DNA of 64,000 nucleotides from Phycisphaeraceae bacterium (GCA_028282685.1 JANQHK010000029.1:43854-107853), one strand, 5' to 3'. Positions 18,590 to 27,474 are shown, counted from the first letter of the stretch. The notes: generated by a model not told the origin, from the sequence alone. Program-made: numbers and translations.

Positions 18590-19963
18590 TTAATCGGCAT
18601 TCATCACCGGTTCATCCCGCTCGGTGCGGCTGATGATCTTCGCGCCCACGGCGTCGCCCCAGACGTTCACCGTGGTGCGGCACATATCGAGCAGGCGATC
18701 CACGCCGATGATCAGACCCACCGCGGCAATGGGAATCACCGCGGCGTTCGGATCGTGCGCGAGGATGTTGCCGTTCACCGCGCCGATGACGACGACCATC
18801 GTCACCAGCCCGGCCTCGGGAATGCCGGCCGCCCCCACGGCGGCGAGCGTCGCGGTCAGTGCGATGATGATCGAGGTCTCCCAGCCGACGGCAATGCCAT
18901 GGGCCTGGGCAAGAAACGCCACCGCCACCGCTTCGTAGAGCGCCGTGCCGTCCATGTTGATCGTCGCCCCCAGCGGCAGCACGAATCCGGCCGACTTCTT
19001 CGAGCAACCACCCTGCTCGACGGCGCATTCCATGGTGACCGGCAGCGTGGCGGAGGAGGAATCCGTACCGAAGGCCGTCATCAATGCCTGCCACATCTGA
19101 AGCAAATACAAAAGCGGATTCGCCCGCCCGATCAACCACAGCGCCAGCGGCAGGACAAGCAATGCGTGTATGCCCAGGCCGAGGATCACCGTCCCCATGT
19201 AGCGCGCCAGCGCCCCGATGAAGACCTCGAAACCGATACGCGCCACCGTCCACGCCAGCAGGGCGAACACACCCACCGGCGCCAGCCAGATGACGATGTG
19301 CACCAGCTTCATCATCACCTCGAACACGGCCTGGAAAAAGCGCACCACCACGCGCGCCTTCTCGCCGATGGTCGTGAGCACCACGGCGAAACAGATCGAA
19401 AAGAAAATCACCGGCAGAATCTGCTTCAATGACGGATCGGCCAGGGCCGCGAAGGGATTGGAAGGAATCATGCGCCCCAGCAGATCGAGCACCGCGGGGA
19501 CCAGTCCCGCCGGGCGGTTGGCTTCGATCGTTTCGGCCCGCGCTTCGTAGGCGGCGCTGGCCTGTTGCTGCATGGCGCCGAGGTCCAATCCCCGGCCCGG
19601 TTCGAGCCAGTTCACCAGCAACAGCCCGATCGTCACCGCGATCAGCATCGTCACCACGTAGTAGACCAGCGTTTTCAGACCGATGCGCCCCAAGTGACGA
19701 AAATCCCCCACCGACGCCACACCCACCACCACCGATGAAACGATCAGCGGCATGATCAACATCTTCAGCAAACCCATGAAGAGCGTCCGCCCGACGAAGG
19801 TGAAGTAATACAAGGCGGAAGCATACCTGTGGGCGCTATCGCCATGGATCGCCGGATCAAATTCCGGATCGTGCAGCCATTGCCCGACCAGCGCCCCGCC
19901 GATCAGTCCGGCGAGGATCAGGCCGGTCAATATCCAGGTCGAGCGTTTGGAAGGAACAGACAT
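18590..19963 (-). CDS. Dicarboxylate/amino acid:cation symporter (DAACS family)
   Basis: A 457-residue sodium- or proton-coupled carrier of the DctA/GltP family. The hallmark NMDGT motif is present in PLGATINMDGTALYEA, preceded by a Ser-rich hairpin SSSATLPVTMECAVE and followed by AGIPEAGLVTMVVV. N-terminal helices and the MLIMPLIVSSVVVGVAS stretch are typical. It likely imports C4-dicarboxylates or glutamate/aspartate to feed the respiratory chain, but the exact substrate is not predictable. It is the first gene of the run with the HemQ-like and LysM genes (45-bp gap to the next). Confidence 0.9.
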   Translation of the reverse strand: MSVPSKRSTWILTGLILAGLIGGALVGQWLHDPEFDPAIHGDSAHRYASALYYFTFVGRTLFMGLLKMLIMPLIVSSVVVGVASVGDFRHLGRIGLKTLVYYVVTMLIAVTIGLLLVNWLEPGRGLDLGAMQQQASAAYEARAETIEANRPAGLVPAVLDLLGRMIPSNPFAALADPSLKQILPVIFFSICFAVVLTTIGEKARVVVRFFQAVFEVMMKLVHIVIWLAPVGVFALLAWTVARIGFEVFIGALARYMGTVILGLGIHALLVLPLALWLIGRANPLLYLLQMWQALMTAFGTDSSSATLPVTMECAVEQGGCSKKSAGFVLPLGATINMDGTALYEAVAVAFLAQAHGIAVGWETSIIIALTATLAAVGAAGIPEAGLVTMVVVIGAVNGNILAHDPNAAVIPIAAVGLIIGVDRLLDMCRTTVNVWGDAVGAKIISRTERDEPVMNAD

Positions 19964-20107
19964 GGGCTAAGCGTAACCGGCCGGAGTGGTCGACACAACG
20001 GACGGTAAAACCGCGAAGACGCGAAGGACGCGATGGGACAGGATGGTTTGGATGACTTCCAATACAGAGAACCACCGAGGTTCGCAGAGATGCGAAAAGA
20101 AATATCT

Positions 20108-21271
20108 TTACTCCGTGGTCCCCCGGGGCCCGCTGTGTTGAGTATGCACTTCGTGTTCTTCGCGCTCCATGACCTGCCGATAAAACGCTTCGTATTGCGG
20201 CACGATTTTGGTCATGCAAAACGTGGCGCGGGCGAAGTCGCGCGCCTGCCGGCTTTGACACTGCCAGTTATCAGCATCTTTCAGGATATCCAGCGCCGCC
20301 CGACTGAGCGCCTCGATATCGCCGACCGGGCGCAGCATTCCGCCGACTTCGTTGACGATCACCTCGCGCAATCCGCCGCTGGACGTACCGAGCACGGGCG
20401 TCCCGCAAGCCATCGCCTCCAGCGCGCTCAAACCAAACGACTCGTATTCACTGAGCAGCAGATACAGGTGGCTGTCGCGGTAGGCCTGGGACATTTCGGC
20501 CTGGTTTCCAATGAATTGCGTATACCGGCAGACGCCCAGTTCCGCGGCCAGTTCCTGCGCCAAGCCGCGCTCCGGGCCGTCGCCGATCATCACCAGTTCG
20601 GCATCGATCTCCCGGCGCACCCGCTCAAACACGCGGATGATATCGAACACGCGCTTGACCGGACGGAAGTTGCTGGCGTGCAACAGGCGGAACGGTTGAC
20701 CGTCCGGATAGCCGGCGCGCCCGTTGGGATGAAAACGATCGCAATCGACGAAGTTCGCAATCACCTGCGGCGGATCGGGAAGATCAAACGCCTGCACCGT
20801 CCGCTCGGCCAGCCAGTCCGAAACGCCGGTCAGGCCGTGGCACTTGAGCATCGACCACCGGCAGACCCGCCGAAAATCATCATGCGAACCGACAAGCGTG
20901 ATGTCCGTACCGTGCAGCGTGGTGACGACCTTGACCGGGTGCTCGCAGACGCAAAGCATCTCGCGCGCCAAAATGGCGCTGACGGTATGGGGCACGGCGT
21001 AATGGGCGTGGATGATGTCCAGCTTCTCCGCCGCCGCCACCTCCGCCATCTTGTTGGCCAAACACAAATCGTGCGGCGGATATTTGAACAACGGGTACGC
21101 GGTGATGTTGACCTTATGAAAATGCAATCGCGGCCGATCGACCAGGCGGAACGGGCGCGTGTGGCAGATCACGTGCACCTCGTGGCCGCGGTCGGCCAGG
21201 GCCATGGCCAGCTCCGTGGCGACCACGCCGCTGCCGCCGTGCGAAGGATGACAGGAAATCGCTATTTTCAT
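20108..21271 (-). CDS. bshA: Bacillithiol synthesis glycosyltransferase (N-acetylglucosaminyl-malate synthase)
   Basis: A 387-residue GT4-family enzyme that joins UDP-GlcNAc and L-malate, the first step of bacillithiol synthesis. BshA-type features are the opening [20 protein letters not shown], the [17 protein letters not shown] stretch, the [11 protein letters not shown] motif and the nucleotide-binding C-terminal motif [19 protein letters not shown]. It follows bshB on the same strand with a 100-bp gap that holds a degenerate inverted-repeat element. Length and motifs are normal. Confidence 0.92.
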   Translation of the reverse strand: MKIAISCHPSHGGSGVVATELAMALADRGHEVHVICHTRPFRLVDRPRLHFHKVNITAYPLFKYPPHDLCLANKMAEVAAAEKLDIIHAHYAVPHTVSAILAREMLCVCEHPVKVVTTLHGTDITLVGSHDDFRRVCRWSMLKCHGLTGVSDWLAERTVQAFDLPDPPQVIANFVDCDRFHPNGRAGYPDGQPFRLLHASNFRPVKRVFDIIRVFERVRREIDAELVMIGDGPERGLAQELAAELGVCRYTQFIGNQAEMSQAYRDSHLYLLLSEYESFGLSALEAMACGTPVLGTSSGGLREVIVNEVGGMLRPVGDIEALSRAALDILKDADNWQCQSRQARDFARATFCMTKIVPQYEAFYRQVMEREEHEVHTQHSGPRGTTE

Positions 21272-21314
21272 TTCAGAACGTTTCCTTTTACTGACCTCGA
21301 GCGATGAATACTTA

Positions 21315-21369
21315 ACCGCGGAGACACCGAGATAAATCAGAAATCATTCCGCGCCTCTGTTTCTCCAGT
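21315..21369. repeat. Degenerate inverted repeat between bshB and bshA
   Basis: The stretch ACCGCGGAGACACCGAG...CCGCGCCTCTGTTTCTCC has the same layout as the 15024-15103 element: purine-rich left arm, ATAAATCAGAAATCATT centre, pyrimidine-rich right arm. It lies in the gap within the bacillithiol cluster and may affect bshA expression. Confidence 0.5.
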
Positions 21370-21371
21370 TG

Positions 21372-22106
21372 TCACTTCTTGTTCGCGTAAATCTTGCCGA
21401 ACGGTTCGTAGAGGTCCACCGGATCGTCCACGGGCACCGGGCGGCGCACCAGGTACGGCTCACCGTAGTCTTTGTAGATCATCGTGCCGTAGTAGCGGGC
21501 ACGGGCTTCGAGGCGCGCCACGAACGTCGGCTGACTGATCCAGGTTTCCAGACCGTCCAGTTCCGGATTGTGCAGTTGCGATTGATAACACATCACCGCC
21601 TCGATTTTTTTGTCGTGGTAGGCGCTGATGTCAACGATGAAACTCGGCTCAAACGGAAAATGCGCCATGAAAAACAGGTACTCGTTGGGGCGGAACGGAT
21701 CGCCCTGGGCCGGATAGTTGGCAAAGCCGGACGGATACATCGTGTCCATGACGATGCGGCCGGTGGCCGAATGATCGGGGTGCAGATCGTCCCAGTAATG
21801 GGCGAAAACGAGTTTGGGGCGCAGACGGCGGATCTGCTCGATCACCTCGATGCGCGCCGCTTCGGTGTTGGCCAGTTTGCCGTCGCCGAGGTTGAGATTG
21901 ATGCGCTCGGTCACGCCAAGCAGTTTCGCGGCTTTCTCGGCTTCGGCGGCGCGCGTTTCGGGGGTGCCGCGCGTGCCCAGTTCGCCGCGCGTCATGTCGA
22001 TGATCGCCACGGACTTGCCGCGGTCGATCAGCTTGGCCACCGTCCCGCCGCAGATCATTTCGATGTCATCGGGATGCGCCCCGATGGCCAGTACATCCAC
22101 GCTCAC
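21372..22106 (-). CDS. bshB1: Bacillithiol biosynthesis deacetylase BshB1-type
   Basis: A 244-residue zinc-dependent LmbE/PIG-L-family deacetylase that removes acetyl from GlcNAc-malate, the second step of bacillithiol synthesis. The zinc motif AHPDD is at residues 10-14 and the second metal-ligand region is HYWDDLHPDHSATG. The DMTRGELGTRGTPETR stretch is typical of BshB1. Its ATG overlaps the bshC stop (ATGA), and bshA follows. The presence of all three bsh genes makes this assignment firm. Confidence 0.93.
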   Translation of the reverse strand: MSVDVLAIGAHPDDIEMICGGTVAKLIDRGKSVAIIDMTRGELGTRGTPETRAAEAEKAAKLLGVTERINLNLGDGKLANTEAARIEVIEQIRRLRPKLVFAHYWDDLHPDHSATGRIVMDTMYPSGFANYPAQGDPFRPNEYLFFMAHFPFEPSFIVDISAYHDKKIEAVMCYQSQLHNPELDGLETWISQPTFVARLEARARYYGTMIYKDYGEPYLVRRPVPVDDPVDLYEPFGKIYANKK

Positions 22107-23701
22107 GCTGCATCTCCTTCATCGTTGAGCACCACCACGCGGTGCGCCGTGTCGGCCGGGTCGGCCTGGCGGATCAACCGATCGATCCATGCCGAGCCGT
22201 ACCGCCCCACCGCTTCCACCGAGGCGATCGCGCGATCCTGCGCCGCGCCGCCCGGCAACAGGTGATCGGCCAGCGCCTTGAGCAGGCCTTTGCCCAAGCC
22301 CCGCTGCGAAAGACGTTGCTCGCGCGTCCGCTCGGTCAGTTTGTCGATCTGGTGCGCGATCGATTGCCGGGCCTTGTCGATCATTTTCTCCATGCCGGCC
22401 GCTTCGAGTTCACCGATGCGCTGCAACAACGAATCGCGAAGCTCTTCCAGATAGCGCAGGTCGTCATCGTCCACGTCGAACCGCGTCGTATCATAGTCCT
22501 CGAGAAGCCGCCCGGCCCGAAACAAGCTTTGCTCATCCAATCCGAACCGCTGGGCGATGCGCCATTCGCGCTGCGTGATGAAGGTGGCGCCCAAGCGCGG
22601 CGTCAACTTCGATCGCTCCACTCCCAACGCCCGATAGATCGGATCAACCTGCCAAAGGTAGAGCAACTCGGTCGGCCCGGCGACGGTGGTCAGCGTCGGC
22701 AGCGCCATGTCCTGCACAATCGGCCGCAGGGCCGCGCCGGGTGAAAACCGCTGCGGCTGCTGTGCGATCAGCGCGGCCAATTCATCGCAGGTGACCCGGC
22801 CATCGTGCAGTGCAATACGCTCCGCCGTCAGGTCGCACGCCACGCGCCGGCCTTCGACGAACTCGAACAGGTTGACCTTCTGCAACGGCGGCTCGAAACC
22901 CTGCTCGCGCAGCATCCGTGCGCCGTCATCAAACGCCTTCAGCACCGCGGGCAGCTTCGAGACGATGCGCCCCAGCGCCGGGGCGAGCACATCACGCATG
23001 CGCATCGGATCGATCCACACCGCATGCCATGGACCGGGCAGAAGTTCACCGATCACCGTGGCGAACAAGGCCGGGTAACTCGACCAGTCGGCCCGCCGGA
23101 CCACCTCGATCACTTGCGCCTTGTTGCGGCCTTGCGGCAGGAACCGTTCCAACTCGCTGAGAAAGGCGCGACGAAAAGCATTGGGGCTCAACGACGCCAC
23201 CGGGGAACGCGGCCCCGCCTGTTCCAACTCCGGATGCTCGCACACCAGCGTCTGCTTGCCGATGCGTAAACGGTTGACCTCCAGCACATCGTGATCTTCC
23301 GAGGCGATCCAGAACGCGGGAATGACCGGCCGTTCGTGTGCATTCTCCAGACGCCAGGCGCGCGCCAGCACGGTAATCAACTTCAGCAGACACAGCAGCG
23401 GACCACCGGCGAGAATCGGCTGCTGGCCTCCGATCACGAAAACGCCTCCGCTGCGAATCGCATCGAGGGTCGCTCCATCGAGACGGTTGTCGTATTTCAG
23501 GTTGATCCGGTCGAGGGACTCGGCCAGGGCGGGCCGATTGATGCCAGGCCCATCGCTCGGCCACCGCAATGCCGCAGCATCGAACAACGGAAACCCCGGT
23601 GGCGTTTCGTTGGCGTCGAGCCGGCGCATCAGCTCACTGGCCGGAGGATAATCGACCTGATCCACGCAGAAGCCGCCGATGTCCGACGTTTGCGGATTCA
23701 T
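22103..23701 (-). CDS. bshC: Bacillithiol synthase BshC (cysteine-adding enzyme)
   Basis: A 532-residue BshC-family protein that adds cysteine to glucosaminyl-malate to finish bacillithiol. Recognisable stretches are VIGGQQPILAGGPLLCLLK, AFWIASEDHDVLEVNRLRI and PTLTTVAGPTELLYLWQ, the second containing the SEDHD motif of the family, plus a C-terminal coiled-coil region with many Arg/Glu/Gln (about residues 430-480). I chose ATG 23701, which overlaps the stop of the upstream methyltransferase gene (ATGA); the open frame extends further but inside that gene. It overlaps bshB by 4 bp. Confidence 0.92.
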   Translation of the reverse strand: MNPQTSDIGGFCVDQVDYPPASELMRRLDANETPPGFPLFDAAALRWPSDGPGINRPALAESLDRINLKYDNRLDGATLDAIRSGGVFVIGGQQPILAGGPLLCLLKLITVLARAWRLENAHERPVIPAFWIASEDHDVLEVNRLRIGKQTLVCEHPELEQAGPRSPVASLSPNAFRRAFLSELERFLPQGRNKAQVIEVVRRADWSSYPALFATVIGELLPGPWHAVWIDPMRMRDVLAPALGRIVSKLPAVLKAFDDGARMLREQGFEPPLQKVNLFEFVEGRRVACDLTAERIALHDGRVTCDELAALIAQQPQRFSPGAALRPIVQDMALPTLTTVAGPTELLYLWQVDPIYRALGVERSKLTPRLGATFITQREWRIAQRFGLDEQSLFRAGRLLEDYDTTRFDVDDDDLRYLEELRDSLLQRIGELEAAGMEKMIDKARQSIAHQIDKLTERTREQRLSQRGLGKGLLKALADHLLPGGAAQDRAIASVEAVGRYGSAWIDRLIRQADPADTAHRVVVLNDEGDAA

Positions 23702-24456
23702 GGGCGGACTCCCGTGACAATCATGCGGGTGGAATCGGGTCGCAGGGGCGAGCCGTCGAAATCGCCGAACAGTTCGATGTCCCCCACGCCACATGTTTCG
23801 AGCAGTGCGGTGATTTCCTCGCACCCGTAGAGGCGCACCGATTCGACCAGTTCGCGCACCCGGCCCGCCGTCTCGATCTCGGTGCGTTTGACCACGCGAT
23901 CGCCCACGATCGCGCGATGCACGCGCAGACGCATGCCGTCCCGCTGCTCGACGGTCTGTTCCACGAGGTTCGCTTCGAGGTGCGCGCGGTGGATCAGATC
24001 GACGACAATCCGGCCCCGCGGCTTGAGCGTGCCCACCATCTGCCGCATGGCGCCGGCGTTTTCCTCATCCCGCTGGAAGTAGCCGAAACTGGTGAACAGG
24101 TTGAGCGCCGCATCGAATACCGGGCGAAACGGCAGCGCGCGGATATCGGCGCGGACCAGTCGATCGTCAATGGACGGATGCTCCGCCGCCCGCGCCAGCA
24201 ACTGGGGTGAAAGATCCAGGCCCCAGATGTCGTATCCCAGGTCGGCCAGCGTCAGCATGTGCCGCCCGGCCCCGCAGCAAACATCCAGCACCCGCGCCCC
24301 GGCGGGCAAGTCAAGCCGCTGCATCAGGGCGGTGATTTCCGCACGCGCCGAATCGGCATCCCGATGACGGTAGAGAAACGGATAATCGGCGCCGAAGGCG
24401 TCGACGAACCAGTCCTCCGCGATGGATGGAGCATCATGGCAAGCGAATTGGCGCAT
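23698..24456 (-). CDS. SAM-dependent methyltransferase in the bacillithiol cluster
   Basis: A class I SAM-dependent methyltransferase (252 residues from ATG 24456; a GTG at 24477 would add seven). Motif I is VLDVCCGAGRHMLTLADLGY, followed by the acidic residue in WGLDLS and the post-motif GRIVVDLIHRAHLE. It overlaps bshC by 4 bp and heads the cluster, so it is probably translated with the bacillithiol enzymes. N-methyl-bacillithiol is known from green sulfur bacteria, where a SAM methyltransferase (NmbA) makes it, so this gene is a candidate for that step. The functional claim is inference from position; a general small-molecule methyltransferase remains possible. Confidence 0.85.
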   Translation of the reverse strand: MRQFACHDAPSIAEDWFVDAFGADYPFLYRHRDADSARAEITALMQRLDLPAGARVLDVCCGAGRHMLTLADLGYDIWGLDLSPQLLARAAEHPSIDDRLVRADIRALPFRPVFDAALNLFTSFGYFQRDEENAGAMRQMVGTLKPRGRIVVDLIHRAHLEANLVEQTVEQRDGMRLRVHRAIVGDRVVKRTEIETAGRVRELVESVRLYGCEEITALLETCGVGDIELFGDFDGSPLRPDSTRMIVTGVRP

Positions 24457-24521
24457 CGGTGGTTGTATTCTATACACGACACGGCCCCATTGCCTGTACG
24501 CCGAGCAAAACGGGCCTTAAG

Positions 24522-25151
24522 ATGGTAACCATGGAAGCGACGTGGTTGACAATCAAGGATCTGATGGCGCGCGGCGGGTGGGTGATGTGGCCGTTGCTGG
24601 CGCTGAGCGTGGTTGCGCTGACGCTGATCTTCGAGCGGTGCTGGTTCTGGATCAAGACGAACAATCCCACGGCACGTAACCGCATCAATCGCGTCGCCGA
24701 GTTGCTGCGCGGCGGCCAGCGAGATAAGGCCTGGCTCCTGGCCGAACGGGACGGCACGGTCTACGGGGATGCGGCGCGGCGCATGCTCGGCGAAAAGGCA
24801 AGCCACGCCACCGCGGCCGACGCCGTCGAAAACCAGCGCCACCGCCTCGAACGTTTCATGCCGACGCTGGGAACGATCATCACCGCCGCACCCATGCTGG
24901 GCATCCTCGGTACGGTGACGGGCATCATTCGCGCCTTCCGCGTGCTCAGCGATACCGAGATGGTGACCGATCCGGGCAAGATCGGCGCCGGCATTGCCGA
25001 AGCGCTGCTGACCACCGTGGCGGGACTGGTCGTCGCCCTGATCGTGCTGTTTCCCTACAACGCTTTCCGCGCACAGATCGACCGCACGCTGGGGCGATTG
25101 GAAGCCCTCGCCGCCGCCGCGGAACAGAATGCGCAGCCGGAAGAAATGTAA
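24522..25151 (+). CDS. MotA/TolQ/ExbB proton-channel family protein (orphan)
   Basis: A 209-residue inner-membrane protein of the MotA/TolQ/ExbB family. One helix near the N-terminus (WVMWPLLALSVVALTLIFE) and two near the C-terminus (TLGTIITAAPMLGILGTVTG and TTVAGLVVALIVLFPYNAF) fit the three-helix ExbB topology, with the conserved Thr/Gly-rich channel region. Starts at 24522 or 24531. It is divergent from the methyltransferase, 65 bp away. No ExbD/TolR or TonB gene is next to it, so its partner must be encoded elsewhere. Confidence 0.85.
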   Translation: MVTMEATWLTIKDLMARGGWVMWPLLALSVVALTLIFERCWFWIKTNNPTARNRINRVAELLRGGQRDKAWLLAERDGTVYGDAARRMLGEKASHATAADAVENQRHRLERFMPTLGTIITAAPMLGILGTVTGIIRAFRVLSDTEMVTDPGKIGAGIAEALLTTVAGLVVALIVLFPYNAFRAQIDRTLGRLEALAAAAEQNAQPEEM

Positions 25152-25233
25152 ACCACTATTGCCGAACGTTTCTTTTCACCACAGAGGAAATTGTGATTTC
25201 TGATTTATGAATTATTTCTTGTAGTTCGAGATT

Positions 25234-25980
25234 TCAACTCGTCGATTCCCCGGCCAGCATGCTCAGCGGATTGTCGCGGACCAGTTCGGCCAGCTTTTCC
25301 GGACCAACGGTCATCTCGGCGGTGAGATATCCCTCCAGGCGCTGCGGCAGGGTGTGGATGCGGTGCATGTCCATCGCAAGAAAGCGATAGCGCTGCTCTC
25401 TCAACAAACGCAAGGAACGTTGATGGGCGGTCGGCCCCTCCCCGCCAGACAGGGAATTGAAATTGCCCTGGAGCCAGATGCCGCGCTGTTGCAGGTGATC
25501 GAGCACGCCGTCGAAATCCTCCATCGGCAGCCGCTCGGGATGAGCGAGTATCACGCGATAGCCCTGCTCGAGAATGAAATCGACAACCCGGTCGGCATCG
25601 TCGGTCCACTCGGTCAGCCAGGTATCACACAGAATGCACCGGCCATCACCCATGGGGCGCAGGCCCACGTCGGAAATCCAGCTCAGCGTTTCCTCGTGAA
25701 TCTGCAACTCGCCGCCGGGCCAGAGCCGGTAGTCGACGCCACGCTCGGCCAACGCCTGCCGCAAATCGTCGGTCCAGCGTGTCACATTCTCCGGCGTGTT
25801 GTCGGGGAAATGCGTATGAAGCAGGTGGGGTGTGCAGACGCTGCCGATGTAACCGTAATCCTGCAATCGCTCGATGCACTGGACCACCTCGTCGATGGAA
25901 CGGCAGCCATCGTCGACGCCGGGGATCAGGTGGGCGTGGATGTCAACATGGCCCGGTGCGTTGTCTGGCGATTCGGTCAT
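25234..25980 (-). CDS. PHP-domain phosphatase of the CpsB/CapC type
   Basis: A 248-residue PHP-fold metallophosphatase of the CpsB/YwqE tyrosine-phosphatase type, often linked to control of exopolysaccharide synthesis. The metal-binding start DIHAHLIPGVDDGCRS is the family signature, and later histidines occur in CTPHLLHTHF, ILAHPERLP and AMDMHRIHTLP. It lies 6 bp after the MerR-type regulator gene and is probably co-transcribed with it. No capsule gene is nearby, so its target protein is not evident. Confidence 0.85.
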   Translation of the reverse strand: MTESPDNAPGHVDIHAHLIPGVDDGCRSIDEVVQCIERLQDYGYIGSVCTPHLLHTHFPDNTPENVTRWTDDLRQALAERGVDYRLWPGGELQIHEETLSWISDVGLRPMGDGRCILCDTWLTEWTDDADRVVDFILEQGYRVILAHPERLPMEDFDGVLDHLQQRGIWLQGNFNSLSGGEGPTAHQRSLRLLREQRYRFLAMDMHRIHTLPQRLEGYLTAEMTVGPEKLAELVRDNPLSMLAGESTS

Positions 25981-25986
25981 AAGGGT

Positions 25987-26235
25987 TTAATCGGGGTGGG
26001 ACTCCATGAAAATCTCACGAATTTCCCGCAGGGGATAGCCGGATCGATTGAGCAGATGGACCATGCGGACGCGCTGGATCGCCCGACGGTCGAACAGACG
26101 CTGCCGACCGCCCGAGAGCATCGAGGCCTGCACGACGCCCATATACAGATAGTACTGCAACTGGCTGACGGTCACGCCGGCCTGCTCGGCCGCCTCGGAC
26201 AGCCGCACCGGTTCCTCATCGATCGGCGGGGTCAT
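25987..26235 (-). CDS. MerR-family transcriptional regulator (small, helix-turn-helix only)
   Basis: An 82-residue protein that is almost only a MerR-type winged helix: VRLSEAAEQAGVTVSQLQYY, the wing sequence SGGRQRLFDRRAIQRV and a third helix with YPLREIREIF. It lacks the dimerisation helix and effector domain of full MerR proteins. I chose ATG 26235; the frame is open upstream to about 26424 but that part lies in a predicted structured-RNA region on the other strand and is not protein-like. It precedes the PHP phosphatase gene by 6 bp. Confidence 0.75.
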   Translation of the reverse strand: MTPPIDEEPVRLSEAAEQAGVTVSQLQYYLYMGVVQASMLSGGRQRLFDRRAIQRVRMVHLLNRSGYPLREIREIFMESHPD

Positions 26236-26327
26236 GACCAAGAGTATATCAGGCCGACTCCGCACCGCGATAACAGGTATTTTCCGATTCTCATAAAAAA
26301 CTAACATCCACCTGCTAAACTGGCGCA

Positions 26328-26610
26328 GTTCGGATAGGCAGTTCTGGTTCCGAATCAACCGGAAGAAGCAAAGAGACAAATCGCCGGTGGGCGCAAGAGG
26401 CCTGACCGGGCGAGGTTGTGTCATACTGACCTGGAGAAAGACGTGCGTTAACCATCCAGGTAGATCGAGTTCGCAGCCATCGGTTCGGGTGATGCTGACG
26501 AGGGCGGCTGGTGTAGTGGGTAAGGAGGTGGAGCAACACCGCCCGCCGGTCGTCCCCGAGCCCAGGGCTGCGAATACGGATCAACCCGCGAAGTCGCGTC
26601 GCGGGTTTTT
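26328..26610 (+). ncRNA. Candidate structured non-coding RNA with Shine-Dalgarno sequence in its apical loop
   Basis: The 390-bp gap holds no convincing gene but a chain of stems on the plus strand: 26328-26334/26349-26355 (7 bp), 26381-26388/26405-26413 (8 bp, one bulge), 26429-26435/26455-26461 (7 bp), then a long interrupted hairpin 26470-26574 with arms of 9, 8, 5, 4 and 5 pairs. Its 21-nt apical loop holds TAAGGAGGTG (26521-26530), complementary to the 16S 3' tail. It ends in an intrinsic terminator. An extended -10 box (TGCTAAACT, 26313-26321) precedes the predicted 5' end. I could not match it to tmRNA, RNase P, 6S or SRP RNA. Confidence 0.55.
26583..26610 (+). terminator. Intrinsic terminator of the candidate ncRNA
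   Basis: Stem AACCCGCG (26583-26590) pairs with CGCGGGTT (26600-26607) around a 9-nt loop and runs into five T residues on the plus strand. The minus strand lacks a T-tract on the other side, so it points to plus-strand transcription. Confidence 0.7.
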
Positions 26611-26625
26611 CCATGCGCGCCGGGC

Positions 26626-27408
26626 TCAGCCCCCGCTGAAGAAATTCTTGATCGAATGCACCGTGGCCTGGCGGCCGATGTCGGCGATGGCTTCGGTCAG
26701 CGGCACGTCCTTGGGGCAGGCCTTGACGCAATTTTGCGCGTTGCCGCAATCGCTGACACCCCCCGGACCGGTCAGCGTGACCAGGCGCTCCTCTTTGAGC
26801 TGCGCGCCGGTGGGGTGGGCATTGAACAGACGGGCCTGTCCGATCGGCGCCGCGCCGAGGAAGTGATTGGTCAATGTGTACTGCGGGCAGGCCTCCAGGC
26901 AACAGCCGCAACTCATGCAGCGCGACATCGCGTAGCGCATCTCCTGCGTGTCGGGCGGCTCGTTGGGGCCGGGACCCAGATCCAGCATGCCGTCGATCGG
27001 CACCCAGCCCTGCACCTTTTTCAGATCGTTGAACAGGCGCGAGCGATCCGGGAACAGATCGCGCACCACGGGAAACTTGGTCATCGGCTCCAGCGTGATC
27101 GTTGAGCCGTGCTCCATCAACTCATCGATCAGCGCGCTGCATGCCTGGCGCGCCCGGCCGTTGATCAGCATCGTGCAGGCCCCACACACCTCCTCCAGGC
27201 AATTGCAATCCCAGACGACGGGTGAGGTTTGTTTGCCGTCGGCCGTGCGGGGATGAGCGGCGATCCACTGCAACGCGCTGATGACGTTCATGTTCGGCCG
27301 ATACGTGACATCGAACTGCTGCCAGTAGGACTTGGCCTGCGGGCCATCCTGGCGGCGGACCCGGATGCGGAACGTCTTGGGCGGATGGTCGGGGTGGGGT
27401 GCGATCAT
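26626..27408 (-). CDS. sdhB: Succinate dehydrogenase/fumarate reductase iron-sulfur subunit
   Basis: A 260-residue iron-sulfur protein that passes electrons from the flavoprotein to quinone in the membrane. The [2Fe-2S] ligands are in CNCLEEVCGACTMLING, and the [4Fe-4S]/[3Fe-4S] ligands in CMSCGCCLEACP and CGNAQNCVKACPKDVP. ATG 27408 gives the normal length. It follows sdhA by 66 bp. The gene ends 16 bp from the terminator of the candidate ncRNA on the other strand, so the two transcripts converge. Confidence 0.93.
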   Translation of the reverse strand: MIAPHPDHPPKTFRIRVRRQDGPQAKSYWQQFDVTYRPNMNVISALQWIAAHPRTADGKQTSPVVWDCNCLEEVCGACTMLINGRARQACSALIDELMEHGSTITLEPMTKFPVVRDLFPDRSRLFNDLKKVQGWVPIDGMLDLGPGPNEPPDTQEMRYAMSRCMSCGCCLEACPQYTLTNHFLGAAPIGQARLFNAHPTGAQLKEERLVTLTGPGGVSDCGNAQNCVKACPKDVPLTEAIADIGRQATVHSIKNFFSGG

Positions 27409-27474
27409 TTCAGTTCTCAAACCGGCGCCCCTTCGGGGCACGCCAAACAATTCACGGACGATTCCGGACGCATG

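Noticed and set aside
26355..26372. CCGGAAGAAGCA, resembling the SRP RNA tip motif
   Set aside because: The flanks do not form the required stem and GGAA loop, and the GGTCAGG part is absent.
26470..26574. tRNA or tmRNA gene
   Set aside because: No acceptor stem, T-loop or CCA end can be drawn; the fold is one long hairpin.
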